The notes: a model not told the origin generated them from the letters alone. DNA of 64,000 nt from Prevotella sp. (GCA_017470055.1 JAFUFD010000088.1:124001-188000), one strand, 5' to 3'; shown: positions 1-9,578, counted from the first letter of the stretch. Made by a program: numbers and translations.

Positions 1-1596
1 ATAGCCGTTTGCCGCCATCATCTGGAAGTTCCAGCGGTAACTCCAGAACTGGCTGACAGGACTCTGGGGACCACCCTCGCAGAAGAGCAGGGTGGGATAT
101 TTCTTGCCTTCCTCATAATTAGCAGGCAACATGATCCATACCAGCATCTTCTTACCATCACTGGTATCCACCCAACGCTGCTGTACCTTACCGAAGGTCA
201 GTTGGTCGAGGATATGCTTGTTCTCGAAAGAAATCTGCTCAATAGGACTCTCTATGATATGATGAACGCCTGGTGTGCCGTCCAAAGGTTGGTCCTGTAC
301 TGCCATAGGTGTTACCCTATAGATATCTGTAGGTGCGGAGAGACTCTGACGGGTGGCGATGATATGCTTACCGTCATTGGCAAGTTGCAGACTGGTCCAG
401 TCACCCCATGACTCCGTGAGTTGTATTGTCTTCAGGTCTTTGGTGACGGCGTACATATTGTTACAGCCGTGCCATACGCTGAGGAAGTAGAGAAGATGCT
501 CCTTGCCATAGCCCCAGCAGAAAGCCTCGACATCACTCTTCCAGTCAACATAACGTTTCGTGCCCGTTGCCATCTCATAGATACACAGGCGGTTGAGGTC
601 AGCCTCATAGCCGTCACGCTCCATCGACTGCCAAGCGATATACTTGCCATCGGGAGAGAACTGCGGGTTTTGGTCATAGCCCACGTTGTTCTTCAGATTC
701 TCTGGCGCATTGACAGGTTGTATCTTCAATGTGCGGGTAGGATCGTTGGCAGGAGCCTTGTAGTCGGCAGGCTTACAGAGGTTTGTCGTTTTGCGCGTAC
801 CTATATTATATAGATAGATGTCTGAGTCGGTGGAGATGGAATACTCCAATCCTGTCTTCTTACGACAAGTATAGGCGATGGTCTTGGAGTCAGGACTCCA
901 GGCAAGTTGCTCAATACCGCCAAACGGCTCCATGGGGCACTCGTAGGGCTCCCCGTCGAGGATGTCCGTTTGTTCCGTGGCAATATTATAGCCACTTACG
1001 GAACAGAGGAACGGATGCTGGATGCTCTCCACATAATGGTCCCAGTGGCGGTACATCAAGTCGGTGACACGACGACCAGTAGCCTTGGGCAGGTCATTGG
1101 GGTTCTCCTTGATGATCTCATGGAAAGGAATGCTCTCAATCAGGATAACCTTCGTACGGTCAGGTGAGAACTTAAAGCCCTCCACCTTGCCGTCCGTCTT
1201 ACTGAGTTGGCGACGGTCAGTGCCGTCGCTCTTCATCGCCCATACCTCACCACCAGAGAGGTAAGCGATCGTGTTGGCATCCAACCAGGTAGGGTCTGTC
1301 TCGCTCTTGCTGCTAACCGACAACTGGCGGTTATTCTTGCCATCTGCATCCATGACGCAGATGACCTGACGGCTCTTGTTCGCCTTCACGCTATAGTAAC
1401 CTACCTGATAAACTACCTGTTTGCCGTCAGGTGAAACCTCCACCGTGCCGATGCGCCCCATCGCCCACAATGCCTCTGGGGTCATCATCCGGCTCTCCAG
1501 TTTGATGTTACTCTTTCCTATCTTCACGTCGTCTTGTGCATTTACGACGGTTGGCAGCATGCTGATGACTGCCAACGCCAGTATGATCCTTTTCAT
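1..1596 (-). CDS. S9 family peptidase (prolyl oligopeptidase type), 3' end beyond window
   Basis: This is an exported serine peptidase of the dipeptidyl-aminopeptidase/prolyl oligopeptidase class, probably acting on short peptides in the periplasm. The first 532 codons are present. A signal peptide (MKRIILALAVISMLPTVVNA) is followed by PD40-type beta-propeller blades carrying WSPDSKTIAY and FSPDGKYIAW repeats. The last visible residues (FCEGGPQSPVSQFW) match the start of the alpha/beta-hydrolase domain. The catalytic Ser, Asp and His would lie to the left of the window, so activity cannot be verified. It is the last visible gene of the yidC - DUF1846 - peptidase run and starts 14 bases after the DUF1846 stop. 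Family assignment is firm; exact specificity is not known. Confidence 0.88.
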   Translation of the reverse strand, partial: MKRIILALAVISMLPTVVNAQDDVKIGKSNIKLESRMMTPEALWAMGRIGTVEVSPDGKQVVYQVGYYSVKANKSRQVICVMDADGKNNRQLSVSSKSETDPTWLDANTIAYLSGGEVWAMKSDGTDRRQLSKTDGKVEGFKFSPDRTKVILIESIPFHEIIKENPNDLPKATGRRVTDLMYRHWDHYVESIQHPFLCSVSGYNIATEQTDILDGEPYECPMEPFGGIEQLAWSPDSKTIAYTCRKKTGLEYSISTDSDIYLYNIGTRKTTNLCKPADYKAPANDPTRTLKIQPVNAPENLKNNVGYDQNPQFSPDGKYIAWQSMERDGYEADLNRLCIYEMATGTKRYVDWKSDVEAFCWGYGKEHLLYFLSVWHGCNNMYAVTKDLKTIQLTESWGDWTSLQLANDGKHIIATRQSLSAPTDIYRVTPMAVQDQPLDGTPGVHHIIESPIEQISFENKHILDQLTFGKVQQRWVDTSDGKKMLVWIMLPANYEEGKKYPTLLFCEGGPQSPVSQFWSYRWNFQMMAANGY

Positions 1597-1610
1597 AATA
1601 TGATGGTTTC

Positions 1611-3074
1611 TTATTTCTTCCTCACGGGGTCACAGGTCAGTCCGCAACCGAGTTTCTTGAATATCTTGCGGTCTACCTCTGAGAGCATGACGGTGGAGTG
1701 TACCTGACAGTCACGCAGGTTAGGCAACTGCTCCAAGGCGTGACGGCATTGCTCGTCGTCCTTCGACAGCACACTGAGTGCCACCAGAACCTCATCGGTA
1801 TGCAGACGGGGGTTCTTACCGCCCAGGTATTCTATCTTCGTCTTCTGGATAGGCTCTATCATGCTCTGCGGGATGAGTTTCGCCTCATGTTCAATGCCTG
1901 CGAGATGCTTGGTAGCATTCAGCAGAAGTGCCGCACAGCAGCCGAGTAGGGGAGACGACTTGGCGGTAATCAGCGTACCGTCATGCAGTTCGATAGCGGC
2001 GGCGGTGAGTCCCGATAGTTCCTGCTTGGCGGCAGCGGCAACGGTGACACGGCGATATGCCGTAGTGATCTTCGCCTGGTTGAAAAGCATCAAGATCTTG
2101 TTGACCTCATTCTCGTTGTCGGCACCATCAGCGAGTTTGTTGGTAGCATCGTAGTAGCGGCGGATAATCTCATCACGGCTGGCATTGCAACACGCCTCAT
2201 CATCACTGATACAGAACCCCACCATGTTAACCCCCATGTCCGTAGGTGACTTATAGGGGTTCTCCCCGTAGATACCCTCGAAGAGGGCGTTGAGTACAGG
2301 GAATATCTCAATGTCACGGTTATAGTTGATAGCCGTACTACCGTATGCCTCCAAATGGAACGGGTCAATCATATTCACATCGTTGAGGTCTGCGGTGGCA
2401 GCCTCATAGGCGATATTGACAGGATGTTTCAGTGGGAGGTTCCACACGGGGAATGTCTCAAACTTGGCATAACCGGCACGGATGCCACGCTTGTTCTCAT
2501 TATAGAGTTGGGAAAGACACACCGCCATCTTGCCTGAGCCAGGACCTGGTGCCGTCACAATGACCAACTCACGGGAGGTCTCCACATAGTCGTTCTTGCC
2601 GAATCCTTCATCCGAGGCAATCAGTTTCACGCTATGGGGATAGCCGTCTATCAGGTAGTGTACATAACTCTTGATGCCCAATCGCTCCAAGCGATGACGG
2701 AACTGGTCGGCAGCGTGCTGTCCGTTATAATGGGTGATGACGACAGAGCCTACCATAAAGCCCCTGTTCATGAACTCATCACGAAGGCGCAGCACATCCT
2801 CGTCATAGGTGATGCCTAAGTCGGCACGTACCTTGTTCTTCTCAATATCCTCCGCACTGATGACGATGACAATCTCGATGCTGTCGCTGATCTTGCTGAA
2901 CATGCGGAGTTTGGAGTCTGGCTTGAAACCTGGCAGCACACGGCTGGCATGGTGGTCGTCGAATAGTTTACCACCGAGTTCCAGATACAGTTTGCCGTCA
3001 AACTGGGCGATGCGCTCCTTAATATGCTCTGACTGTATCTTGAGGTATTTGTCGTTATCGAATCCTATTTTCAT
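1611..3074 (-). CDS. DUF1846 (UPF0371) family protein
   Basis: A 487-residue soluble protein that matches the DUF1846/UPF0371 family along its full length; family members are about 500 residues. The N-terminus (MKIGFDNDKYLKIQSEHI) and the stretch around GGKLFDDHHASRVLPGF are characteristic. A glycine-rich TAPGPGSGKMA segment near residue 180 resembles a nucleotide-binding loop. The biochemical function is not established and I do not infer one. It lies 19 bases downstream of yidC on the same strand and is followed closely by the S9 peptidase, so the three are probably co-transcribed. No signal peptide or membrane segment is seen. Confidence 0.85.
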   Translation of the reverse strand: MKIGFDNDKYLKIQSEHIKERIAQFDGKLYLELGGKLFDDHHASRVLPGFKPDSKLRMFSKISDSIEIVIVISAEDIEKNKVRADLGITYDEDVLRLRDEFMNRGFMVGSVVITHYNGQHAADQFRHRLERLGIKSYVHYLIDGYPHSVKLIASDEGFGKNDYVETSRELVIVTAPGPGSGKMAVCLSQLYNENKRGIRAGYAKFETFPVWNLPLKHPVNIAYEAATADLNDVNMIDPFHLEAYGSTAINYNRDIEIFPVLNALFEGIYGENPYKSPTDMGVNMVGFCISDDEACCNASRDEIIRRYYDATNKLADGADNENEVNKILMLFNQAKITTAYRRVTVAAAAKQELSGLTAAAIELHDGTLITAKSSPLLGCCAALLLNATKHLAGIEHEAKLIPQSMIEPIQKTKIEYLGGKNPRLHTDEVLVALSVLSKDDEQCRHALEQLPNLRDCQVHSTVMLSEVDRKIFKKLGCGLTCDPVRKK

Positions 3075-3093
3075 GATATGTTTGTGTTTTGTT

Positions 3094-4977
3094 TTACTTC
3101 CTATATCCGTTCTTACGTTGACGCTCTAACTCTGCCTGCTGCTTCTGCAGTGCCTCTAAGCGGGCGGCAAGACCGCCCTGTTTCTTGGGGTTGTTCTTGT
3201 TTTCCTGATACTTAGCCTCTAAGATGGCAAGCAGTTTCTCGTCGTTGGTCGTCTTGCGGAGGGTCCACATGATGGCAGCGGAGAAGAACAGGGAGATGAA
3301 GTAGTAGAAGTTCAGACCTGATGAGTAGTCGTTGAAGATGAAGAAGAACATCAGCGGCATGATATACATCATCCACTGCATCACCTTCATCTGCTCTGCC
3401 TGTGCGCCAATCATCTGGTCTTTCTGCTGGCGCATGGAAATCCATGTGTATATCAGTTGTGCCGCACAGAACAGGATACAGGTCAGTGACAGGTGGTCAC
3501 CGATACCCCAGATGTTTGTCGACCACTCCACGATGGGGTCGTAGGTGCTTAGGTCGTTCATCCACAGGAAGGACTCTCCACGCAACTGGATGGCATTGGG
3601 CACAAACCAGAACATGGCGATCCAGATAGGCATCTGGATGAGCATGGGCAGACAGCCACCCATCGGGCTTACCCCGTATTTAGAGTAGAGCGACATCATC
3701 TCCTGTTGTTTCTTCATCTGGTCCTCAGGTTTGTCATACTGCTTGGTGGCAGCCTCCAGTTTGGGCTTGAGCACACGCATCTTCGCTGACGACATGTAAC
3801 TCTTCTTCACCATGGGGAAGGTGATAGCCTTCAAGAGGATGGTGATGAGGATGAGGACGATACCCATGCTGAATCCGAAACTGGCGAGCCAGTCGAAGAC
3901 ATAGAGGGTGAACCAGCGGTTGATGAGGCGGAACAGCCACCAGCCGAGATTGACGAGTTGCTCCAGGTCGAGGTCCTTGCCAAACGTGCTCTGCTCCTCC
4001 ACCTCCTGAATCAGTCGGAAGTTGTTAGGACCAATATACATCTCAAACTCCGAGGGTTTCTGTCCTGTGGGGTCGAAGGCGGTTTTGAGTTTAGCGTCAA
4101 ACTGCTTTAGATATCCAGAACCTTTCTGTTCAAGGGTACTGGTAATATCCGCATTCTTGGCGAAGTTGTCCTTAGAGATAAGGGCAACACTGAAGAACTG
4201 ATTGCGGAAGGCTACCCAGTCGAGTTCCTCCTCAATGACCTCGTTCTTGTCGGAAGCCTCAGAGAGATTGTCGGTACTTCCGTTATTTGCCTCTTTATAG
4301 AAAATAGAGGTGTAACGGTTCTCGAAAGAGAACCCCTTCTCATGCTGGCGACAGTGGTCGTTCCATTCTATCTCCATCTCCTTATACGAGGGAGCGAAGG
4401 TGTTGGCAAGATCTTTTGCCTGTAGGGAGAAGCCCAGCAGGTAGTCTTTACCGAGGTTGTATCTCAATATAATCTGCCCTCCATTCCCTGCTGTCGCTGT
4501 CATCGTCACGGTAGAGTCAGTCTGCTCAGAGGGAGTGAAATAGAGGTCAGCAGTGACGATGTTGTCCTGCTTGCCAGCCAACAGGAAGTTCAGGTTCTGG
4601 TCCTGCTCGTCGAAGAGCGTCAGGTCTTTCTCGTCATTAAGGTCTTTGTAATCGAGTATTCTCGCTTTCTTGATGATGCCACCCTTCGTGTCAAGGGTCA
4701 GTTCCAGTTTCTCGTTCTTCAGGACGACCTTCTGCGAAGTCCCGCTCTGGGCACTGAAGAAGAGTGCTGTGGTGTCAGCCTTCGCCGAGTCTGCCTTTGC
4801 CTGTTGGGCGGCAGCCTCCTGCTGGGCGGCTTTCTTTGCGTTATCCTGTGCCACTGTGGCAATGGAATCTTGCAGTCGTGCGGCTTCTATATCCTCCTTC
4901 GATGGACTGTTATACCAACTGAATCCGATTAGTACCAGTGCGATAAGGACAAAACCGATAATCGTATCTCTATTCAT
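3094..4977 (-). CDS. yidC: Membrane protein insertase YidC
   Basis: YidC/Oxa1-family insertase that places proteins into the inner membrane, alone or with Sec. The 627-residue protein has the Gram-negative layout: an N-terminal transmembrane anchor (IGFVLIALVLIGFSWY), an Ala/Gln-rich linker, a large periplasmic beta domain (about 80-350), then the conserved five-helix insertase core (TILLKAITFPMVKKSYMSSA, GGCLPMLIQMPIWIAMFWF) and a basic tail ending KNGYRK. The position equivalent to the groove arginine of E. coli YidC reads as Lys (LLKAITFP). It is expressed from the leftward arm of the divergent promoter at 5031-5063. In many Bacteroidetes pyrG sits upstream; here a DUF3078 gene diverges instead. 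Confidence 0.97.
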   Translation of the reverse strand: MNRDTIIGFVLIALVLIGFSWYNSPSKEDIEAARLQDSIATVAQDNAKKAAQQEAAAQQAKADSAKADTTALFFSAQSGTSQKVVLKNEKLELTLDTKGGIIKKARILDYKDLNDEKDLTLFDEQDQNLNFLLAGKQDNIVTADLYFTPSEQTDSTVTMTATAGNGGQIILRYNLGKDYLLGFSLQAKDLANTFAPSYKEMEIEWNDHCRQHEKGFSFENRYTSIFYKEANNGSTDNLSEASDKNEVIEEELDWVAFRNQFFSVALISKDNFAKNADITSTLEQKGSGYLKQFDAKLKTAFDPTGQKPSEFEMYIGPNNFRLIQEVEEQSTFGKDLDLEQLVNLGWWLFRLINRWFTLYVFDWLASFGFSMGIVLILITILLKAITFPMVKKSYMSSAKMRVLKPKLEAATKQYDKPEDQMKKQQEMMSLYSKYGVSPMGGCLPMLIQMPIWIAMFWFVPNAIQLRGESFLWMNDLSTYDPIVEWSTNIWGIGDHLSLTCILFCAAQLIYTWISMRQQKDQMIGAQAEQMKVMQWMMYIMPLMFFFIFNDYSSGLNFYYFISLFFSAAIMWTLRKTTNDEKLLAILEAKYQENKNNPKKQGGLAARLEALQKQQAELERQRKNGYRK

Positions 4978-5030
4978 AATTATACCTTATTATACCTTAT
5001 TAATATAGTTTCTAATTCACATACAAGGTG

Positions 5031-5090
5031 CAAAGTTACGAAATAATTCTCAATTATCAATTGTCAATTCTCAATTATTTTGTATCTTTG
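5031..5090. promoter_or_regulatory. Divergent promoters of yidC and the DUF3078 gene sharing a palindromic -33 element
   Basis: Leftward -7 box TAACTTTG is at 5038-5031 and rightward TATCTTTG at 5083-5090. The palindrome CAATTG at 5058-5063 lies 19 bases from both, so it could act as an ATTG-like -33 element for each direction. The surrounding DNA repeats CAATT/AATTG several times. Confidence 0.7.
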
Positions 5091-5110
5091 CACACAAAAT
5101 CGATAAGAAG

Positions 5111-6277
5111 ATGAAATATAGAAAGATTCTATTGTCCCTCTTTGCCCTCATGGTAGTGCTGGGGACGAGTGCCCAGACAAAGCCCGATGGTCGTTATTAC
5201 CGTTTGTTTGCACCCACCACGTTCTATCACTCTGGTGCTAATAAGTCATTGTCCCTCAATCCTAATGCGGGCGATGAGGTGACGGATGCCGTTGACGAGG
5301 CGTTGATGCATATCTACCTCAATCGTCCCGACTTGGTGCAGAACACGGAGAGCCAGTTGCAGAAGACGGGCTCCGTCCGTGAGGATGTCAACCAAGAGGT
5401 GAAGCAGGATGTGGAACTGGTCGACCAGACGCTTCCCGCTCCTGACGAGCCAGAGGCGCTGCCTGTGGGTATCGTGGTCACCAAGCCCAACTTCTGGAAG
5501 TTCAAGGGCGACGGTTTCCTGCAGTTCTTGCAGAACTACGTGACCAGCAACTGGCATAAGGGTGGCGAGAGCAACTACTCTGCCGTGGGTGCTGTCACAC
5601 TGGAACTCAACTATAACGACAAGGATAAGTTCACTTTCGAGAATAAACTGGAGATGAAACTGGGCTTCCAGACCTCCCGTACCGACTCCGTCCATAAGTT
5701 CAAGACCAATAACGACATTCTGCGTCTGACCAGTAAACTGGGCGTTCAGGCATCCAATAAGTGGTACTACAGTCTGCAGTTGCTTGCCTATACGCAGTTT
5801 GCCAAGGGCTTGAAGGCGAACGATGAGTTTGTGTACTCCGATTTCTTCTCACCTTTCGACCTGAACATCGGTCTTGGTATGGAGTATAAACTCAATGCGC
5901 TGGATGGGAAACTGACGGGTACGCTCAACTTCCTGCCACTTGCCTATAACCTGCGCTATGTGGGGCGTACCACACTCTTCGATCGGAATGGCATGGAGGG
6001 AAAGCATACCAAGCACGAGTTTGGTGCGCAGTTCACAGGCGATGTGAAATGGCAGATTGTCGATCAGGTCTCGTGGAAGAGTCGCCTCTATGCCTATACC
6101 TCCTATAAACGTGCGTTGGTGGAGTGGGAGAACCAGATTGAGTTCAAAGTCACCAAGTATATCTCGGCAAACCTGTTCCTCTATCCTCGCTTCGACGATG
6201 CTGCCACGAGGGATAGCGACAATGGCTACTGGCAGTTCATGGAGTATAGTTCCTTGGGACTCAGTTACACCTTCTAA
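5111..6277 (+). CDS. DUF3078 domain outer-membrane protein
   Basis: A 388-residue exported protein: signal peptide MKYRKILLSLFALMVVLGTSAQ, a variable N-terminal part, then a DUF3078-type beta-rich domain beginning near WKFKGDGFLQFLQNYVTSNW and running to the C-terminal aromatic SLGLSYTF. Alternating polar/hydrophobic strands (KFTFENKLEMKLGFQ, WYYSLQLLAYTQF, KYISANLFLYPRF) and a terminal Phe suggest an outer-membrane barrel. Role unknown. It is transcribed alone from the 5083-5090 promoter and ends at a hairpin at 6285-6321. Confidence 0.85.
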   Translation: MKYRKILLSLFALMVVLGTSAQTKPDGRYYRLFAPTTFYHSGANKSLSLNPNAGDEVTDAVDEALMHIYLNRPDLVQNTESQLQKTGSVREDVNQEVKQDVELVDQTLPAPDEPEALPVGIVVTKPNFWKFKGDGFLQFLQNYVTSNWHKGGESNYSAVGAVTLELNYNDKDKFTFENKLEMKLGFQTSRTDSVHKFKTNNDILRLTSKLGVQASNKWYYSLQLLAYTQFAKGLKANDEFVYSDFFSPFDLNIGLGMEYKLNALDGKLTGTLNFLPLAYNLRYVGRTTLFDRNGMEGKHTKHEFGAQFTGDVKWQIVDQVSWKSRLYAYTSYKRALVEWENQIEFKVTKYISANLFLYPRFDDAATRDSDNGYWQFMEYSSLGLSYTF

Positions 6278-6284
6278 GAAGGTA

Positions 6285-6321
6285 AAAAGGCTGCGCATCA
6301 GTTAATGATGAGTAGCCTTTT
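6285..6321 (+). terminator. Hairpin terminator after the DUF3078 gene
   Basis: AAAAGGCT...AGCCTTTT arms enclose a CATCA/TGATG stem with one wobble and one mismatch. It lies 8 bases after the stop codon and is followed by T-rich sequence; the A-tract on the left arm may let it work in both directions. Confidence 0.7.
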
Positions 6322-6352
6322 ATGTTGGGGTAATGTTTTACCCTTTTACCTT

Positions 6353-6742
6353 TTACTTCGCCTCTGTCATGTCGCCCTCAATATAGAGGCGAGTCATCTC
6401 GACAGCACCATTGGTGCGGATAGTGATTGACTTCTTGAAATGACCAGGAAACTTACCAGTACCATTGTAAGTCACCTTGATTTCGCCCTGCTCACCTGGC
6501 TGCACGGGAGTTTTCGTGTACTCAGGGACAGTGCATCCGCAACTTGCCACAGCCTGATTGATGACTAGAGGCTGTTCGCCAATGTTCGTGTAGGTGAAAG
6601 TGCAAGTCACCTTAGGCTCCTTCTCAGAGAAAGTGCCGAAGTTATGAACGGTCTTGTCAAACTTGATCTGTGCGGGTTTCTGGGCAAGAACGGCTGTCAT
6701 GCCACATACCAGCATCAGGGTCATTACGAGTATCTTTTTCAT
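6353..6742 (-). CDS. DUF1573 domain exported protein
   Basis: A 129-residue secreted protein with signal peptide MKKILVMTLMLVCGMTAVLA and one DUF1573 Ig-like (ASH/HYDIN-type) beta domain. Diagnostic motifs are HNFGTFSEKEPKV, the cysteine pair in ASCGCTVPEYTK and the glycine-rich EIKVTYNGTGKFPG. The domain is very common in Bacteroidetes periplasmic and surface proteins; its role is not established. A -7 box TACATTTG lies on the reverse strand at 6782-6775, about 32 bases before the start, without a clear -33 element. It is convergent with the DUF3078 gene. Confidence 0.9.
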   Translation of the reverse strand: MKKILVMTLMLVCGMTAVLAQKPAQIKFDKTVHNFGTFSEKEPKVTCTFTYTNIGEQPLVINQAVASCGCTVPEYTKTPVQPGEQGEIKVTYNGTGKFPGHFKKSITIRTNGAVEMTRLYIEGDMTEAK

Positions 6743-6911
6743 CTTTTAATTCCTTTTGTTACACAAAATCGTTGCAAATGTAAGGCTTTTCCTCCACACT
6801 TGTATCATTTGCCACTTGATTTTTAATAATTTTTACTTAATAAAATCAAACGAGATATTTGCTGAGGGGGAGAAAAGCATCAACGTTTCGTTCAAAAAGG
6901 ATGTGATTTTC

Positions 6912-6942
6912 TTTGTACTTCACGATATTTTAGTTATCTTTG
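6912..6942 (+). promoter_or_regulatory. aspS promoter
   Basis: TTTG at 6912-6915 and TATCTTTG at 6935-6942, spaced by 19 bases, match the Bacteroidetes -33/-7 consensus. The leader to the aspS ATG is about 28 bases and AT-rich. Confidence 0.85.
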
Positions 6943-6970
6943 CACTCCAAAACGAAATATATTATATAAT

Positions 6971-8725
6971 ATGTATAGGACAAAGACTTGTGGTGAGTTG
7001 AGACTCACAGATGCCGGACAGGTGGTGACACTTGCTGGATGGGTACAGAAGACACGTAAGATGGGAGGTATGACCTTCGTTGACCTGCGCGACCGCTATG
7101 GGATCACACAGTTGGTTTTCGACGAGTCGAAGGATGCCGCACTCTGCGAACAGGCTAACCGGCTGGGACGTGAGTGGTGTATTCAGGTGAAGGGCGAGGT
7201 CAACGAGCGTGAGAGTAAGAACAAGAATATCCCTACGGGAGAGATCGAGATCATCGCCCAGGAACTGAATGTGCTGAGCGAGAGTCTGACACCTCCCTTC
7301 ACGATAGAGGACAATACCGATGGAGGTGACGATATCCGCATGAAATACCGTTATCTCGACTTGCGTCGTAACTGTGTTCGCAAGAACCTGGAGTTGCGCC
7401 ATCGTATGACAATCCTGATTCGTAACTTCCTCGACAACCTGAACTTCATCGAGGTGGAAACACCTATCCTGATTGGCTCTACGCCAGAGGGCGCACGAGA
7501 TTTCGTGGTTCCCTCTCGTATGAACCCAGGACAGTTCTACGCACTGCCCCAGAGTCCGCAGACGCTGAAGCAGTTGCTGATGGTGTCTGGCTTCGACCGT
7601 TATTTCCAGATTGCCAAGTGCTTCCGTGACGAGGACCTGCGTGCTGACCGTCAGCCGGAGTTCACGCAGATTGACTGTGAGATGTCGTTTGCCGACCAGG
7701 AGGATGTGCTGGAGATTTTCGAGGACCTTGCCCGTCATCTCTTCAAAGAGGTGCGTGGGGTAGAGTTGCCTAAGTTGCAGCGCATGACATGGCAGGAGGC
7801 GATGTGTCGTTTCGGCTCTGACAAGCCCGACCTGCGCTTCGGTATGGAGTTCGTGGAACTGATGGACGTGCTGAAAGGTACGGGTGAGTTCCCTGTCTTC
7901 AACGAGGCGGAGTATATCGGCGGTATCGTTGTTCCCGGTTGTGCCGACTACACCCGCAAGCAACTCGACCAGTTGACAGACTTCGTGAAGCGTCCACAGG
8001 TAGGTGCCAAGGGACTGGTCTATGTGAAGTTCAACTCAGATGGTACGGTGAAGACCTCTATCGATAAGTTCTATACCCCAGAGGTATGGGCGAAACTGAA
8101 GGAGAAGACAGGTGCCAAGAATGGCGACCTCGTGCTGATACTCAGTGGCGACAAGGCGAACAAGACCCGCACACAACTCTGTACGCTACGCTTGGAGATG
8201 GGCGACCGTCTCGGTCTGCGTGACAAGGACCAGTTCGTATGTCTCTGGATCGTCGACTTCCCCTTGTTTGAGTGGAGCGACGAGGAGCAGCGCCTAATGG
8301 CTACCCACCATCCGTTTACCTTGCCTAACCCAGATGATATCCCCTTGCTCGACACCGCACCGGAGAAGGTACGTGCCGTTGCCTATGACTTCGTATGTAA
8401 TGGCGTAGAGGTCGGTGGCGGCTCCCTGCGTATCCATGACGGTAAGTTGCAGGAGAAGATGTTCCAGATATTAGGCTTCACCCCAGAGCGTGCCATGGCA
8501 CAGTTTGGCTTCCTCATCAACGCCTTCAAGTATGGCGCACCCCCTCACGCTGGTCTCGCCTTTGGTCTCGACCGCTTCGTGAGCCTGATGGCAGGGTTGG
8601 ATTCTATCCGCGACTGCATCGCCTTCCCGAAGAACAATTCTGGTCGTGACGTGATGCTCGACGCACCAGGTGAGTTGGATGCTAAACAACTGGAAGAGTT
8701 GCAGTTAGAGGTTCATCTCGCTTGA
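6971..8725 (+). CDS. aspS: Aspartate-tRNA ligase
   Basis: Class II aminoacyl-tRNA synthetase charging tRNA-Asp with aspartate. The 584-residue protein has the bacterial AspRS layout: an N-terminal OB-fold anticodon-binding domain ([19 protein letters not shown], about 1-105), class II motif 2 ([18 protein letters not shown]), the GAD insertion domain of bacterial enzymes, and motif 3 ([15 protein letters not shown]) near the C-terminus. All expected blocks are intact. No neighbour suggests whether it is discriminating or also charges tRNA-Asn. Confidence 0.98.
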   Translation: MYRTKTCGELRLTDAGQVVTLAGWVQKTRKMGGMTFVDLRDRYGITQLVFDESKDAALCEQANRLGREWCIQVKGEVNERESKNKNIPTGEIEIIAQELNVLSESLTPPFTIEDNTDGGDDIRMKYRYLDLRRNCVRKNLELRHRMTILIRNFLDNLNFIEVETPILIGSTPEGARDFVVPSRMNPGQFYALPQSPQTLKQLLMVSGFDRYFQIAKCFRDEDLRADRQPEFTQIDCEMSFADQEDVLEIFEDLARHLFKEVRGVELPKLQRMTWQEAMCRFGSDKPDLRFGMEFVELMDVLKGTGEFPVFNEAEYIGGIVVPGCADYTRKQLDQLTDFVKRPQVGAKGLVYVKFNSDGTVKTSIDKFYTPEVWAKLKEKTGAKNGDLVLILSGDKANKTRTQLCTLRLEMGDRLGLRDKDQFVCLWIVDFPLFEWSDEEQRLMATHHPFTLPNPDDIPLLDTAPEKVRAVAYDFVCNGVEVGGGSLRIHDGKLQEKMFQILGFTPERAMAQFGFLINAFKYGAPPHAGLAFGLDRFVSLMAGLDSIRDCIAFPKNNSGRDVMLDAPGELDAKQLEELQLEVHLA

Positions 8726-8796
8726 CCTAAGTCAAGAATAATTAAAAAAACATAAAAAATACGCTGTGCACGGAAACAATGGAATTGAAAAGTTCC

Positions 8797-8804
8797 TACC
8801 TTTG
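8797..8804 (+). promoter_or_regulatory. -7 box of the H1-tailed winged-helix gene
   Basis: TACCTTTG followed by CA, with a leader of about 60 bases before the ATG at 8868. The -33 region is weak. The long AT-rich leader ends in TTTAAAAGAATT just before the start. Confidence 0.6.
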
Positions 8805-8867
8805 CATCCAGAAAAAGAAAATATTCTTAAGAAAGAACATTCAATAGCGTATTAATTTAAAAGAATT

Positions 8868-9176
8868 ATGGCAGAAAAGAAAACTACAAAGAAGGCCGCT
8901 GCTGTTAAGGCAGAAGAGCCAAAGAAAGCAACCGTAAAGAAAGCCGCTGCTCCTAAGAAGGCTGCAGAGAAGAAGGTCGCAGTTGTTAACGCTGAGAACG
9001 CTGGTTTCAAGGCTGGTGATGTTTATCAGGCACTCGCTGCTGCTGGTAAGGCTCTGACCGTTAAGGAGATTGCAAAGGCTGCAAAGATCAGTGAGGAGGA
9101 GACTCTGCTGGGTCTGGGATGGCTCTTCAAAGAGGGCAAACTCGCCACTGCTGACGAGAAGATCACACTTGCTTAA
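8868..9176 (+). CDS. Small winged-helix protein with a histone-H1-like Lys/Ala tail (DUF2582-like)
   Basis: A 102-residue basic protein in two parts. Residues 1-42 are a low-complexity Lys/Ala tail (AEKKTTKKAAAVKAEEPKKA) resembling the histone H1 C-terminal tail and bacterial H1-like proteins. Residues 45-102 form a compact helical domain (GDVYQALAAAGKALTVKEIA, GLGWLFKEGKLATADEKITL) typical of the DUF2582/winged-helix family of Bacteroidales. I infer nucleoid-associated DNA binding. It has its own promoter and terminator, suggesting a discrete and probably abundant transcript. DNA binding itself is not shown by sequence. Confidence 0.82.
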   Translation: MAEKKTTKKAAAVKAEEPKKATVKKAAAPKKAAEKKVAVVNAENAGFKAGDVYQALAAAGKALTVKEIAKAAKISEEETLLGLGWLFKEGKLATADEKITLA

Positions 9177-9194
9177 TCAAATTAAAAGAAGCAT

Positions 9195-9233
9195 AAAAGG
9201 GCTGGTAAGCATTAGGCGTACCAGTCTTTTTTT
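9195..9233 (+). terminator. Terminator after the H1-tailed gene
   Basis: The GGCTGGTAAGC / GCGTACCAGTC stem (one mismatch and one wobble) has a short ATTAG loop and is followed by a run of seven T. It ends 10 bases before the next start codon. Confidence 0.85.
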
Positions 9234-9242
9234 ACCTTTATT

Positions 9243-9578
9243 TTGACATACGACCAACAGATATTGAAAATACTCACCGATGCGGGAGAGGGTGGTGTAA
9301 GCGTGCAGGCGATTTCCAAACATGTTTACAACATGAACTGTACCTTCTTTACCCAGCCCGATTATGAGGAGATTCGTTCGTATGTCCAGCAGTTCCTGCT
9401 TCGTAATAGTAAATCGACTCAGTCGCTGATAGAGTCTACGGGTCATCGGGGCTATTATCGCCTAAACACGGAAGGCTCCGCCGATGCCCGTCAGATGGTG
9501 CTTCAGTTCCGTGATGAGAAGGAGGAGAAAGAAGAGGAGAAGCCTCAGCAGGACCTCTCCCTTGATTTATTCGCTTAG
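9243..9578 (+). CDS. Conserved hypothetical protein, helical/winged-helix-like
   Basis: A 111-residue protein with no signal peptide. The N-terminal part (YDQQILKILTDAGEGGVSVQ, then ISKHVYNMN) reads like a small helix-turn-helix unit. The middle (IRSYVQQFLLRNSKSTQSLI) is basic, and the tail is acidic (EKEEKEEEKPQQ). I do not know a function. The start must be TTG at 9243 or ATT at 9240, because the upstream terminator ends just before it and the next in-frame ATG would remove a third of the domain. Its last 12 bases overlap the 3' end of the convergent glycosyltransferase gene. Confidence 0.7.
   Translation: MTYDQQILKILTDAGEGGVSVQAISKHVYNMNCTFFTQPDYEEIRSYVQQFLLRNSKSTQSLIESTGHRGYYRLNTEGSADARQMVLQFRDEKEEKEEEKPQQDLSLDLFA

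Noticed and set aside
6962..7963. 333-codon frame antisense to aspS
   Set aside because: Lies wholly within the conserved aspS coding frame; no signature and typical of a codon-bias shadow.
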